Positions 28,903-39,739 of a stretch of 64,000 nucleotides of DNA are shown piece by piece (position 1 is the stretch's first letter; each line of letters opens with the position of its first letter). The notes under the pieces were generated by a model. That model was not told the origin of the DNA. It saw nothing but the letters and a program-made list of their open reading frames with translations, and made no database searches. The position numbers and the translations under genes are program-made. Source of the stretch: Herpetomonas samuelpessoai (lineage: Eukaryota > Euglenozoa > Kinetoplastea > Trypanosomatida > Trypanosomatidae); contig JASAOC010002095.1 in the NCBI GenBank assembly GCA_030849835.1, positions 62,001 to 126,000 of the forward strand, read 5' to 3'.

Positions 28903-31900
28903 CTAAGAATCCACGTTGAAGATGTGGCGACGCTCCACTAGCCCCTCCATGGAGCCGCCACCGCCCTGCTCCACGTCTTCCTCGTCGAGGCGCATGGCCG
29001 CCTGCCGGAGAAGCGCCTTGCCCTCTTCGTCACCCACACACGTGTACACCAAATCCGCAAAGGTGGCTGGCGACGGGGCGGTGGGACGGATCTTCACCCC
29101 GGCGTGGTGGGCAATCGGTGTTCCTCTGGCCTTGGGCAGGTGTTGCTGACTCAGCGCACGCAGGAAGTCGCGCGCGATGAAATCGAGGTCGCTGCTGTGC
29201 GTCGTGAAGACGGTGATGTAACGGCGAGACAGCTGGAACATGTCCGCGACGGTGGCCGCCAGGCACAACAGACGCGTCTTGTACGAGGCTGTCTGATGCT
29301 GCTGGGACGTGCTGCTTATCGCTCCTTGTTTGGGGATGTTTTTCGTGGTGGCGCCATCTTTCGAGACGCTTTCGTCTGCCGTCTCTTCCACTGCGTCGAT
29401 GCCGAGCTTGACGAGTTGGTGGAAGAGGCTCGACACCTGGCTCAGGACGCGGCGCTCATAGATGCCCTGCTGCACGCCCAGCAGCACCGCTTCAAAGAGT
29501 GCGTTGATGAGGAGCGGCAGCTGACCGGCGCGACGCCACAGCACATCACGGGGGAGCCACGTGCGTGTCAGAAGAGAAAGAAGGGACATGATTTCCTTCT
29601 GCGTGAGCGAGAAGTTAGTGGACCCAACCGCGCTCTCAGACGGAAGGGAGAGATTCGCTGAGACCGTGGTCGCTTGGGAAGCTCGAGACGCATGACGGTT
29701 GTTCTCCTCGAGCACGTGGGAAACGAAGGACCAAGCAACATCGAGGCTGGGGTCATCGACTTCGACCACCTCCGCACTTACAGACCACAACTGGAGTACC
29801 GAAAGCAGCGTGTCGTGAACAGAAGGCATGGGAGGCGTCGCCTGGGTACGGCTCTGTCTCTTGTGAAACATGGACGTGGCAGGGAGCGATAAGTACGCTG
29901 GGTTGGTGGAAGCCGTGAGCAACAGGAGGATAGGGGATTTCAAAAGAGGGCCCACTTTCACACCAGGGGTGCACGTGAGTCGATAAGCGGCACGCGCGGC
30001 GGACTGCAGGAGGCGAAGGCCATTCTCGGGCGCTGTCCGCTGCACAAGTGGGTCTGATGCCACTGCGACCGACTGTGACAGCAGTGCCTGCGTGTACGCC
30101 AGCAAGAGTGGTGGGGCGGCCTCGGCACGGAGCAAGGCCAAGGCATTCACTGCGGCGTCCAGCGCACGCGGGAGGGCCTCTGTCAACGGAGACACATCCG
30201 TGGCCGCTCGCAGGGGGGCCACGTGATGACGGAAGGCATTCTCTGTCAGCCGACCGTGGTGGCGCATCGCGTCTGGAAGCAGACGCTCCTCGAAATCACC
30301 CAGGGAAGCCTCAATGACAGGAGCCACCGCCGTGCGTCCTGCCTCTGAAGGCGCGACAAGATCCACCGAGTGCGTGAGGACCGTTGCCACCAAAGCCGCG
30401 GCAGTCGCCTTTTGTTTCTCCACCGTCTCAGCGGACGTTCCTTTCTCCTTTGCCTTGACTTCCAGCGCAAGCGACTGGATAAACAGATTGTAGAGCAACC
30501 ACAGAACGACAATGCCTATCGTGCCTGCCGAGTTGTTTTCTAGCTGTTGCTCACCTCCCGCCGGGACAAGGGCAACACCCGTAACGAGGTAGAAGAGCTC
30601 AGAGAGAGCCGCACTCTGGGCTTTCCGGTTCGCGGCTGGGCCGAAGAAGTGCGCGAGGGCTTCCGAAAGGTTCTTGGTCTTTTCCTTTGTGGCAGACGCC
30701 TCTTGGTGTAGCAGAATGGTATCGAAGACGTGTACCGCTGCTGCCTCTCCTGTGGCGCTCTCCTTGCGGTGGCCGCCTGCCGCCACATGTGTGCGCGTGA
30801 AGCTGGATAACAAGTGACTATACAGAGCAGCGGTACACCTCAAGCCCGCTGGAGAAGCGTTCGCATGATTCCCCGTCGTAGAGGACCTCATTGCATTCAC
30901 CAAGAGGGACCGCAGAACGCCAATCCAGATGGCTTCGGCGCTGTTCACGAGGGAAGGGACATCGTCCCCAGCGGTTTCGGTCTTCTTATGCTTCGCTGAT
31001 TTCTTGGGCAACCCCGCTGTCAGGGCGGCCTCACCCGAAGGCAAGTGTCTCAACGCCTGCAGAAACGCACAGAGCACCCCTGGGTCGTGCACAGCGCAAC
31101 CCTCAAACACCTTCGCCACTGTAAGAAGGTAGGACGCCGCAGAGCAGTCTGCCAAGGCTATGGGATTTGCATGAGAGGCATCTTTGCCAACGGTGTAGCG
31201 ACCCTCACGGCACGCCACTCGACATGTCATGATCGCACTGTGGTAGAGCGTCGCCAGAAGAGCCATGGCGGCCTCCCCTGTTGCCCCAGAAGTCGCTGCC
31301 GTGCTGGTCGCGATGTCCAGCAGCAGGCGAACGTACGATTCCGTGAAGACGTCCTGTGTAAAGGCACTCAGCTCATCGGAGAATGCAGCGAGCTCATCCT
31401 CGAGATAGCGGTCCGCTTCATCGCCCTGCTCTTCTGCATCGTCCTCGCGGCCAATGACGGCAACCTCCTGCAAATACAGACGACTGAGTCCCTTGCGCTG
31501 GTGCTCTTGCTGAGCGGACTGAGCAGCCTGGGAAGCCTTGGGAACCCCTTCGGTGACGAGCAACGTGCGACGCAGGATTTCTCCGCCTTTGCCTTCATAG
31601 CTGAGAGTGCACTGCAGGAACGATAAGAGCGCGAGATGGATTTGCGTTGCATGACTCTTCGACAGCGCGCGTAGCCATACAGAGGCGCGTTCGACCAGCA
31701 GAGGCCAGTACGGCACATGCCCGACAACGCTGTACGTGTACCGCAGAGCGGCCAACATGGCGAGTAGCTCCTCCTCCCGTGCGTTGGGTCCAGCAGCGGT
31801 GGTTGCCTTGGCAATCGCGACAACGTCCTCGTTCGAGTACGTGAGGAACATGTCAGTCATGGCGCGCAGGGCCGCACCACCTGCGCAACGGAGGCAGCGA

Positions 31901-34900
31901 GTAAGCCACACCGGCGCCACGTACCCCAGCACCTCGCGTTGACGCGACGCTTCGTTGGCACCGGTCGATGCCACAGGGGCTTGACGCTGTTGGTGCAGAC
32001 CACTATGCAAGGGAGAAGCAAAGGTTTCCTTCAGCAAGGCGACCAGCGTCGCGCGTAGGGACTTCTTCTTGGAAAACTGCGCGAGGCTAATCCACTCTTC
32101 TTCGGAAATGTCATTGACGAAGTCGAACATAAGAAAAGCGGTGCTGAGCGATGACAGCTCTTTCGATGCCTCGAAGACGCTTCCCCCTTTGTTGCGACTC
32201 TTGCCGTGGGTGGTGGCGGCAGCGCGTCCTTCTTCTACCGCCGCACAGCAGGAGGTGATGGCGTCCAGCACGGCGTGGGCCAGCGCCTTCACCTCACCAC
32301 TGGGTTGCACCGCGCAGCCGAGGGCCGCCGAAACCGAGCGCGCGAGACTGAGCCGCTGCAGCGCGAGCATTGGCAGCAGGGTTTGCACGTGAGTAAAGGG
32401 GGGCAGGGTCATGCGTGTGGAGGCTGACATCTGGCTCGCGACGTCATGGTACCCCATGCCGCCTGTGACCGTGAATGGTTGGGTTCCCGCAGCTGCACCG
32501 GCCTCCTCGTCTTCCTCTTCTGTGGAGTCAGCTGCGCTGAGCAGAAGAGCACCTGCGTGTTGGTCCACCTGCCAGAGAGTGTCATTCAGTAAGGAAAGAT
32601 AATCGTTGACGTTCTGCAGCCCCAGGTCCCGCAGACATGCGCTTGTCACGACACGGCACTGGTAGATGGCGTAGAGGGTGTGCAGCCACAGCTGGCGGCG
32701 CAGCTTGGGCCGAAGGTCCTCTTCGCGGAAGAGGGAAATGACCCCATTGCGTTTGGTCACCTCATCCAAAGGCTCCGCTTTCGCCGTTGTCACCGACGAG
32801 CCCAGAAGATGCTTCTGCGCAAAGGCAGTGAGGAGAAGCTCCAGCTCCGTGGAGCGCTCGAGGACCACACTGCTGGTCATGGAGGTAGGCTGCAGTCCTT
32901 CGAGCACCGTAGCGACGAGCTTGAGGACAAATAGCACGTGGTGTGGGTCCTGGTGATGCGCGCCAACACCCTCATCGCCCTTGTCGTGGTCGCTCGCTTC
33001 GCTACCGAGAGACCAAACGGTCACGTACTTGAGCAATTGTCCAAGAAGGTTCTCAGGGTCCATGGAGAGGCCGCTCGCCTCAATGAGGGCGGCCCGGCAG
33101 AGTGGGTGACTGAAGACGACCTGTAGAGCGGCTACGTCCCCTCTGTCGTCCTCGTCGGTATCGTCACGGCGGGAAATGTTTCCGTGTGTTTCTGCTCCTG
33201 CAGACGCAGAAGACGACGCATCCGCGGAGGAGACGAGAGCGTCGAGAAGGACCGGCACCTGGTTGCACTTACCCAGTCGCGTCACAATCCCTGCGAGGAA
33301 CTCGTAGAGCACATCCACAGAGGCGACCGTGGTCCCGGCTTTGTTACTTGTTGGCAGCACAGGGGACGACAGCGTCAGCACGCCATCGGCAGCAGTGCGC
33401 GCGGCGATACGTAGAATGATGGGCAGGTTCATGTCCACCACTTGCGGGGCCACCTCCTCATACGCCGAGAGGCACCGTGACAGGGCTGCCTCAACACACC
33501 GCCTCGCGCTGGGTGCATCCCCTCGGCGCACGGCAGCACGTCCCGGCACCGGCACCGACAACGGACCATTACCGGTGCCGTCCGCGTCGGCTTCTTGCCC
33601 TGTTTCGAACTGTGGAGCAATCACCTTTGCGAAGAGCAGCCCCAGTGACTCGTAACCCAAGCCGTGGTTGTACCGGAGATCGGTGCCGAGGTTAAAGATG
33701 GTCGACGGGACGCCGCTGCGATGGGCCGTGGCGCCGCCATCCCGCTCCCCAGCCGCGGTGGTGGTGGTGGTGGCGAGGCTGCCGTCCATGGAGATGGAGT
33801 CCTGAATGTACGCAAAGAGCCGCCCAATGGACTGCCACGAAAGCGAGCGCAGTCCAGCCTTGTCAAGCTTTTCCGCGGGGATGGACTCCATAAACCGATG
33901 CAGCCCCAGTACCAGCTCCTCGAGAAGAATGAGGGGTAAGTTGGTGTTGCCGTCCGCAGACTCGTGAAACTTGGTCGGCTCCGCAGAGAGCGCGTCGTCG
34001 CCAGTCGGCTTGAGCACCGACAGGAAGGACATGTACGTAGCGGCGGATTGCTTGGACAGTGTGGACAGCAAAGAGGCGCGACTCTCCAGCGACAACATAC
34101 TCCGCGACGTCTCCAAGGACGGGGCGATGGAGTGATTCCCCTGTGTGGCGTTGCTATAGGTGCTAGCCGTGTCGGTCGCATCGTCGTCTCCGCCATTGCC
34201 GCTGTTGCCATCGCCATGAACGAGACTGCTTGTTTCGGAGCCGCCCTCGTTCTTGCTACGCTTGCTTCGGCGCCTGTCTTCGCGCTTGTGTCGCCGCTCC
34301 TGTGCCTGACGGAGAAGAGCGGTGCGGCGCTGTTCTTGCGCAAAGGCGGTCCAGCTGGGGTCACTGCAGAAGGCCTCAAAGAAGAAAGGTGCACTGACAA
34401 TCCACTGCGCAAAGAGGAGGGAGTAGAAGCGGCGCTGCTGATGCTCCCAGAGCGTCGCGGTGGCATGCGTGCGGACACCCTGCTCCGCCTCCTTCTGCCG
34501 CTTATTTGGAGCGGCAGACTCTTCGTTGCGACTTTCTTGCATTGCCTTGACGTACGCCTCGACAAGCGACGGCTCGACAGGTGGGGTCGTCGTAAAGGTG
34601 TGCAGCGCGTACTGCGATGGCTGCGTGATCTTGCTCTGCATGAGCTTGAGGTCATCGCCGCGGAAGTAAATCACGTAGCGGGTTGCTTTATTGCAGGCAC
34701 TCGAAGACAGAAGATCTTTGAGCAGCTCCTGGGTGTTGCTTTCGACAAACGTGGTCGTGGCAGCGGCTCTGGCTCGGTCCGAGGCGCGGACGGATTCTGC
34801 AGTGGCGGCGTCAGGTGCCTCCAGAGTGATTTCGTGGTTTCGCAGGATGGTGGAGCGGAACCGGGTGACATCGGGCAGTAGACCGTGGAGAAGGCTGAGC

Positions 34901-35943
34901 TTCTGCAGCATCGAAAAGTTTTCAAAAAACGTGAAACCACTCGCCATGGGAGAGCCCGCCGCGCTCGAAGCTGCCATGACATTGGTGTAACTCAGCACCA
35001 CGCGCAACAGAGGGAAGGTCTCCAAAGCCTCATGCGCCTCCCTGGCCATCGCGGCCGACAGCACGTCACCGTCCCGTGGCGAGGAAGGGGCCGTGGCGTG
35101 CTGCGTGTGCTTGGCGACAAACTGTTTCACCAGTGCATTGGCGCTGCGCACCGTGAAGAGCGGCTCCTCATTCTGCGTGTTGTTGTGGCCGCCGTGTCCG
35201 GAGTGCTGCGCCGCAGACACACGCCGCAGCAGACGCGTGGCAGCGGCGAGCAGAACCAACCCATCTGCCCAGACACATTGTTCTTCCGTGTCTGTAGTGG
35301 CCGTGACGCGTGCATCGTCATGGGACTCGAGCACTCCGTTGAGTCGCACAGACATACTGTAGAACAAGAGAACCGAGACGTTGGAGACGAGGTGGGTGAG
35401 GGCCTGCGTGAATTCCTTGGACTCTGCAATGCGTACGCCACCACCACTCGACCGACTTCCGTCTTCACCGGTGCCGGAGTTACTGCCTGCCCCACCGTTC
35501 CGATTTCCCGCACGTACGACTTGTACCATGATCCGCTTCAGCAGCGACACAAGGACGGCACCAGGCATAACCTTCTTGTCGTCCTCCTCCGGGAACACAT
35601 TCGCCGACGGGTCACCGTTGACCTTTGCAGTGCCCAGAAGTTGGTCTTGCTGCTTGCGGAACAGGTGGTGGCTCACCAAAGCGGTGGTGAAGCTCACAGC
35701 GTAGACAAGGGCGTCTGACACCATCACAGGAGCACGGCCCGCACCGGACGAGACGCCATGGCTGTGGTTGCTCTGTTGCATGGCGTCGAGGCACTCCTGC
35801 CACGTTTGTGTGTGGGTCAGCGCGTAGATGTTTGCCCGCTTTGCATCCTTGAGGGAAGCATTCACAAAGTCTTCGACATTGTTTCGCTTCAGGCCAAGCT
35901 GCCCGTAGCGCTCAAGCTTTTGAATCGCCGCACAGGACAGCAT
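28903..35943 (-). CDS. Very large alpha-helical protein, unknown function
   Basis: This 2,346-residue protein starts at the ATG at 35943. It is rich in Leu, Ala and short amphipathic helices throughout, as in HEAT/ARM-type solenoids, with no signal peptide or convincing membrane segment. A strongly basic helix (RRHKREDRRRSKRS) lies at about 540-560, followed by Asp/Gly/Ser-rich linkers that could carry a nuclear signal. The most ordered parts are at about 300-470 (SMLQKLSLLHGLL; TRYVIYFRGDDLKLMQ) and the C-terminus (IMSLLSLLTRTWLPRDVLWR; LLCLAATVADMFQLSRRYI). Size, helicity and the basic insert recall large ribosome-biogenesis scaffolds such as URB1/Npa1, but I cannot match specific motifs and offer this only as a guess. 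Confidence 0.8.
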   Translation of the reverse strand: MLSCAAIQKLERYGQLGLKRNNVEDFVNASLKDAKRANIYALTHTQTWQECLDAMQQSNHSHGVSSGAGRAPVMVSDALVYAVSFTTALVSHHLFRKQQDQLLGTAKVNGDPSANVFPEEDDKKVMPGAVLVSLLKRIMVQVVRAGNRNGGAGSNSGTGEDGSRSSGGGVRIAESKEFTQALTHLVSNVSVLLFYSMSVRLNGVLESHDDARVTATTDTEEQCVWADGLVLLAAATRLLRRVSAAQHSGHGGHNNTQNEEPLFTVRSANALVKQFVAKHTQHATAPSSPRDGDVLSAAMAREAHEALETFPLLRVVLSYTNVMAASSAAGSPMASGFTFFENFSMLQKLSLLHGLLPDVTRFRSTILRNHEITLEAPDAATAESVRASDRARAAATTTFVESNTQELLKDLLSSSACNKATRYVIYFRGDDLKLMQSKITQPSQYALHTFTTTPPVEPSLVEAYVKAMQESRNEESAAPNKRQKEAEQGVRTHATATLWEHQQRRFYSLLFAQWIVSAPFFFEAFCSDPSWTAFAQEQRRTALLRQAQERRHKREDRRRSKRSKNEGGSETSSLVHGDGNSGNGGDDDATDTASTYSNATQGNHSIAPSLETSRSMLSLESRASLLSTLSKQSAATYMSFLSVLKPTGDDALSAEPTKFHESADGNTNLPLILLEELVLGLHRFMESIPAEKLDKAGLRSLSWQSIGRLFAYIQDSISMDGSLATTTTTAAGERDGGATAHRSGVPSTIFNLGTDLRYNHGLGYESLGLLFAKVIAPQFETGQEADADGTGNGPLSVPVPGRAAVRRGDAPSARRCVEAALSRCLSAYEEVAPQVVDMNLPIILRIAARTAADGVLTLSSPVLPTSNKAGTTVASVDVLYEFLAGIVTRLGKCNQVPVLLDALVSSADASSSASAGAETHGNISRRDDTDEDDRGDVAALQVVFSHPLCRAALIEASGLSMDPENLLGQLLKYVTVWSLGSEASDHDKGDEGVGAHHQDPHHVLFVLKLVATVLEGLQPTSMTSSVVLERSTELELLLTAFAQKHLLGSSVTTAKAEPLDEVTKRNGVISLFREEDLRPKLRRQLWLHTLYAIYQCRVVTSACLRDLGLQNVNDYLSLLNDTLWQVDQHAGALLLSAADSTEEEDEEAGAAAGTQPFTVTGGMGYHDVASQMSASTRMTLPPFTHVQTLLPMLALQRLSLARSVSAALGCAVQPSGEVKALAHAVLDAITSCCAAVEEGRAAATTHGKSRNKGGSVFEASKELSSLSTAFLMFDFVNDISEEEWISLAQFSKKKSLRATLVALLKETFASPLHSGLHQQRQAPVASTGANEASRQREVLGYVAPVWLTRCLRCAGGAALRAMTDMFLTYSNEDVVAIAKATTAAGPNAREEELLAMLAALRYTYSVVGHVPYWPLLVERASVWLRALSKSHATQIHLALLSFLQCTLSYEGKGGEILRRTLLVTEGVPKASQAAQSAQQEHQRKGLSRLYLQEVAVIGREDDAEEQGDEADRYLEDELAAFSDELSAFTQDVFTESYVRLLLDIATSTAATSGATGEAAMALLATLYHSAIMTCRVACREGRYTVGKDASHANPIALADCSAASYLLTVAKVFEGCAVHDPGVLCAFLQALRHLPSGEAALTAGLPKKSAKHKKTETAGDDVPSLVNSAEAIWIGVLRSLLVNAMRSSTTGNHANASPAGLRCTAALYSHLLSSFTRTHVAAGGHRKESATGEAAAVHVFDTILLHQEASATKEKTKNLSEALAHFFGPAANRKAQSAALSELFYLVTGVALVPAGGEQQLENNSAGTIGIVVLWLLYNLFIQSLALEVKAKEKGTSAETVEKQKATAAALVATVLTHSVDLVAPSEAGRTAVAPVIEASLGDFEERLLPDAMRHHGRLTENAFRHHVAPLRAATDVSPLTEALPRALDAAVNALALLRAEAAPPLLLAYTQALLSQSVAVASDPLVQRTAPENGLRLLQSAARAAYRLTCTPGVKVGPLLKSPILLLLTASTNPAYLSLPATSMFHKRQSRTQATPPMPSVHDTLLSVLQLWSVSAEVVEVDDPSLDVAWSFVSHVLEENNRHASRASQATTVSANLSLPSESAVGSTNFSLTQKEIMSLLSLLTRTWLPRDVLWRRAGQLPLLINALFEAVLLGVQQGIYERRVLSQVSSLFHQLVKLGIDAVEETADESVSKDGATTKNIPKQGAISSTSQQHQTASYKTRLLCLAATVADMFQLSRRYITVFTTHSSDLDFIARDFLRALSQQHLPKARGTPIAHHAGVKIRPTAPSPATFADLVYTCVGDEEGKALLRQAAMRLDEEDVEQGGGGSMEGLVERRHIFNVDS

Positions 35944-37135
35944 TCTCTGTAATTACTTTCCGTTTGCTACCAGGGGAATTCTGACGTGATAGTGATTACT
36001 TAATCGTTGAAACCTAAATAAAAAAACAGAAGGGAAATAAATTACAGCAAGCGTAGTTACTTAATCGGGTCGTTTATGAATTAAAAGAGAAAGGCCACAA
36101 GAAAACCAAAAAAGAGTGGTAGAGATGCGACGGCGAAAAGCAGCAGCTCAATCCCACAACCTGACTAGTAAAGAAAGAAAACAAAGAGCAGCTTACGATT
36201 ACTGTTCCAAAGGAGAGAGGGAAGCAGGGAAGAGAAAGGCAAAGGTGCAACTCATCATGACATCGCCACCTGTAAAGCAGGATGTGAGTCCTCTCACAGA
36301 GCACGTGTCACCAGCGTTCACGGAGGGATAGGGTGCAACGACGCCCTTTCAGATGTTTGGCGCGCTAGATGAAATTTTTTCCAGCAATCGCAAAGCACCT
36401 TCAGGCACAGCCACACAACGTGAGAACTGCTTTCCTTGTGAACCGTGTGAAACGATCAGGGCCACCCGTTCGTGCTTCCTCGAAGCGTCCATTTCTCGTC
36501 TCTGGCAAGGGCGGGTTCTTCTGTACTGGTGTTTGTTGAAAACATTAAACAGTTACGGCATCGACTGCTCGACACGTGAGAACCAAAAAAAAAAAAAAAA
36601 AAGACATCCGTGAATGTTAAGGCACGTCAACCAATGACAAAGCTGTGTTACCCAACGACTGAAAACAGTTCTGGGAACCCGTCTTCAAAGGTGCTTGGCA
36701 TGAAACGTATGAACGTCACAAAAATACGCGCCATGTCTTGTTCAGACTTTCTTTTTTTTTTTTTGGCAAAACACAACAGGGAAAAAAAGGAACAACAGGG
36801 TGCTTTGGTTAGGAGCAGATCCGACGTTCATTGTGTACATGGACCACGCCCAAAAGGAGCTCATCAAGCCACCTCGGTGACACATCAGAAGGAGAACGTG
36901 TAACAAATCAAAAAGGGATTTACACAACGCGCGCACAGTAGAATCACATCGATGCAGCACGTAAAGTCCCGCATGACCACGGATATTACGCACCGAAATC
37001 CGCAGCGACGATACTTCCTCGGAGGCCTAACACAAAAAAAAACATCGTGCACACACGTTGACGGACCGTTCCGTGTATGCGTTGCAACTGCGAACAGACG
37101 TTGTTTAAACGTCACGATACCCCCTTGCATGGCTC
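35944..37135. other. Intergenic region upstream of the giant helical protein gene
   Basis: About 1.2 kb with no supported gene. The plus strand is purine-rich near 36100-36240 (C/T-rich in the transcript) and may hold the trans-splicing signal. An A18 run lies at 36585-36602 and a T12-type run near 36748-36763. Confidence 0.5.
36585..36602. repeat. A18 homopolymer
   Basis: Eighteen consecutive A on the plus strand (T18 on the coding strand). It could form part of a polypyrimidine tract or simply be a slippage-prone run. Confidence 0.8.
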
Positions 37136-39739
37136 TCAAGGCTGGTACTCGACGTCCTCATCCACAGCAGTCCCCGCGGCGACCGCAGAGGTGTCAGCCA
37201 CACGGCCGTCGGTCGTCCGGTGCTCGCGCGGGTCATCACCGAGGTATTCTTCCTCGTCTTCTTCCGCCCTGGGGCGTCTGCCGCCTGCCCTATCAATGTA
37301 GTGACGTTTGACGTACACCTCGACAGACTTCTTGATGGCAGCCTCCACCTCCTTTGTGAAAGGCGAGGTCAGAAGCGCATTCTTCAGTGTCATGGAGACG
37401 CCCTGACGCTGGGCTTCCTGCCGGACGGCGCGATCCAACAGCAGCCGCGCGACGCTGTGAAACTCCTCGAGGTCCAATACCTGCGGGCGACCGCGGCTGC
37501 CCTTGTAATACAAGGTGAGCATCTCCAGAATCGCGCGCTTCGCCCCAGAGCGCCACTCGCTCGCCGAGGCCCCGCCTTTCTTGGACGTATCACCTCCTCC
37601 GGACTTGCTGTGGCGACGACCGCCCGCAGCGGCCGAAGCGGAAGGGGCAATACTGTTTACCTCGGAGACACTGCCCATACCACCACCGTCGTACCACAGG
37701 CTCGGCTGCTGGGAGTCCACGTGGTACGACGCGCTGATCATGGAGGAGCGCATGGTGGAGGCCTCCTGCCGGTTGTCCTCCTCGGGTTGAATGACAAAGG
37801 CGGCGCGGTGGTCAAAGGCAAGGTTCATGGGTGACATCTGCATCACATCGTTCGCAGCGGAAAGGCCGGCGTGAGCGCTGCCATCAGCGTCCCCTCCTCC
37901 CGACGCATGCTGAGACTGCGTTGTGGCCGTCAGACCACGGAAGATGTCACCGGACTCCTGCGGATTCGACAAGAATGAGTCGAAGCTGTAGAAGGCTGGG
38001 ATCATGGCCGAGGACCGGCTCTGCCGCATGGCTGCGTTGGCACTGTTGAAGAGGTTCAGGGTGTCCTCGGTCACTGTCGGGCGGACATTATGTGGGCGAC
38101 CACCTGCACCACTGTCTGCTCCTGCCCCCGAAACGGTGCCTGCAGCGCCAAGAAAGCTCGTTGAGGTGCCCGAGGTGTTGGTCATGAAGCGCAGCCCGTA
38201 ATCGTTGAAGCTTGCCTGTGTCACCAGCTGAGAAGACTGCGGCTGCGTACCGTTGCCCACAGCAGAGGAAGAGAGCGTCGTATCTACGGCAAGGGCACTC
38301 GCCCCACCTGTCAGGCTGGCGGCCTCGCGGCTTTGGTAGAAGAGGTCCAGGTGCGTCGGGGCGTTGCCATAGTAACACGAAGACGGACGTCCGGAGCGGT
38401 TCTGGGACAGGCCAGCGGCGGTGGCGTCGAGGACAGAGGCCACGGTGCTCCGACGTGCCTCCATCATGTGCTGGCGGCGGAGGAGCTGATCCCGGTAGCG
38501 CTGCGCCACATCGCTCGCCATGTCACGCTGCTCCGCCTGCGACGCGGCGTCCTGCAGGAGAAACGCGGTGGAGGGGTCCTGGAAGGCAGAAACGTTGCGG
38601 CCTGTGCGACGAACACGTGGACGCTCTTCCTTGTTCTCCCCGCGTCCCGCTGCGGGAGAGTCCCGGATTGCCACGACGCTGCGGGTGATGGCCTCGACAT
38701 TGATGCTGTCATCCCGTTGCAGCATGTCCAGCGCGGTGCGGAGTTTTTCCTTCTCCTCACGAGACCGGTCACTGTCCTGCAACATTTCACTCAGCTGGAG
38801 AATCTCCATCTGCACCGTGCGCAGGCGGTGCTCCACAGCACGAACCACGTCGCTCTCGTAGGCGGACACCACCTTGCCGGCCTGCGCGGCTTCCTGGCGA
38901 AGGGTCAAGTAGGCGTGCTTGATTTGCGGCAGGTAGAGTGTCACAGGCGAGCTGCGACCATGCAACGCGGAGAGTGCCATGCTCATGAGGCCTGCACTAG
39001 AGGAGGCAGCACCCCGGCCACGACGGCCCGCACCCACACGGCCCACTTCGTTGAGGTTATCGTCATCGTCGTCACCAAAGCCGTACTCCTCCGCGAAGCC
39101 GCTCCAATGGTCGGCTTCATTCTTTGCCTTGGCCCTGCTCTTCTTCGCGGAGGCTGCCTCCTCACTGTCGGAAAGGTTCGCGTCACTGCCGTCGCTTTCG
39201 TCGTCGCTGTCGAGGTCGCGGTGGCGCTTCTTCTTCTCCTTCTTGACCTTGCGCGGGGACTCGTCGGCATTGGCGTCATCATCGTCGTTGTCGTCACTAT
39301 CGCTACGACGATGCTTGTCCCTCTTCTTCTTGTCCTTCTTGTCCTTCTTTTCTTTTTTCTCCTTGCGTTTCTTTTCCTTTTTCTCCTTGCGGCTGAGCAA
39401 GCCGAGCAGATCGCCATTCTCGTCCTCGAGCTCCGCCTCCAGCTCCGCTGCCGTAGCGTACTCCTCGCCTCCCGCATTCGTGTTACCCAAGAGTCCACGA
39501 GCAATTTCTACACCGGCCGCCGCTGCTGGGTGGGACACCTTTTCCGTGTCGTTCAGATCGAATGGCAGGACATCGGACTCGTTCACGATGGCGGCGCCTT
39601 CACCATCGACAAAGTACACGAACTGCTGGCCCTCGGGAACCTCCTGCGGGGCTTCCTCTGCAGTGACCGCCATGCCAACATAGTAGATGCCATCGTAGTG
39701 AACCCACCGTAAGTTGGACTCCTCTGGTATGCTAGACAT
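37136..39739 (-). CDS. Probable transcription/chromatin protein: Tudor-like N-terminus, charged linker, TFIIS-N-like helices, SRI-like C-terminus
   Basis: This 867-residue protein appears to combine three regions. Residues about 9-60 (NLRWVHYDGIYYVGMAV, then FVYFVDGEGAAIV) resemble a Tudor/PWWP-type SH3-like barrel. A Lys/Glu-rich tract (KEKKEKKRKEKKEKKDKKDK) and acidic Ser/Asp blocks follow at about 115-215. A helical region at about 268-360 ends in LRTALDMLQRDDSINVEAIT, which resembles the TFIIS N-terminal (LW/TND) pattern. After a disordered middle, residues about 731-818 (ILEMLTLYYKGSRGRPQVLD, then EFHSVARLLLDRAVRQEA and AIKKSVEVYVKRHYI) follow the SRI domain that binds the RNA polymerase II CTD in Set2/SETD2. 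A role in Pol II elongation or chromatin is inferred. The start is the ATG at 39739 (MSSIPEESNLRW); the frame extends further, but the added stretch is hydrophobic, AT-rich and UTR-like. Confidence 0.8.
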   Translation of the reverse strand: MSSIPEESNLRWVHYDGIYYVGMAVTAEEAPQEVPEGQQFVYFVDGEGAAIVNESDVLPFDLNDTEKVSHPAAAAGVEIARGLLGNTNAGGEEYATAAELEAELEDENGDLLGLLSRKEKKEKKRKEKKEKKDKKDKKKRDKHRRSDSDDNDDDDANADESPRKVKKEKKKRHRDLDSDDESDGSDANLSDSEEAASAKKSRAKAKNEADHWSGFAEEYGFGDDDDDNLNEVGRVGAGRRGRGAASSSAGLMSMALSALHGRSSPVTLYLPQIKHAYLTLRQEAAQAGKVVSAYESDVVRAVEHRLRTVQMEILQLSEMLQDSDRSREEKEKLRTALDMLQRDDSINVEAITRSVVAIRDSPAAGRGENKEERPRVRRTGRNVSAFQDPSTAFLLQDAASQAEQRDMASDVAQRYRDQLLRRQHMMEARRSTVASVLDATAAGLSQNRSGRPSSCYYGNAPTHLDLFYQSREAASLTGGASALAVDTTLSSSAVGNGTQPQSSQLVTQASFNDYGLRFMTNTSGTSTSFLGAAGTVSGAGADSGAGGRPHNVRPTVTEDTLNLFNSANAAMRQSRSSAMIPAFYSFDSFLSNPQESGDIFRGLTATTQSQHASGGGDADGSAHAGLSAANDVMQMSPMNLAFDHRAAFVIQPEEDNRQEASTMRSSMISASYHVDSQQPSLWYDGGGMGSVSEVNSIAPSASAAAGGRRHSKSGGGDTSKKGGASASEWRSGAKRAILEMLTLYYKGSRGRPQVLDLEEFHSVARLLLDRAVRQEAQRQGVSMTLKNALLTSPFTKEVEAAIKKSVEVYVKRHYIDRAGGRRPRAEEDEEEYLGDDPREHRTTDGRVADTSAVAAGTAVDEDVEYQP

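Noticed and set aside
36585-36602. A18 run as a trace of a retroposon tail
   Set aside because: No reverse transcriptase, target-site duplication or adjacent element body found; homopolymers are common in these gaps.
38333-39712. Plus-strand open frame of 459 codons
   Set aside because: Exactly antisense to the Lys/Glu- and Asp/Ser-rich part of the Tudor/SRI-like gene; its Leu/Val-rich product is the expected mirror of that composition.
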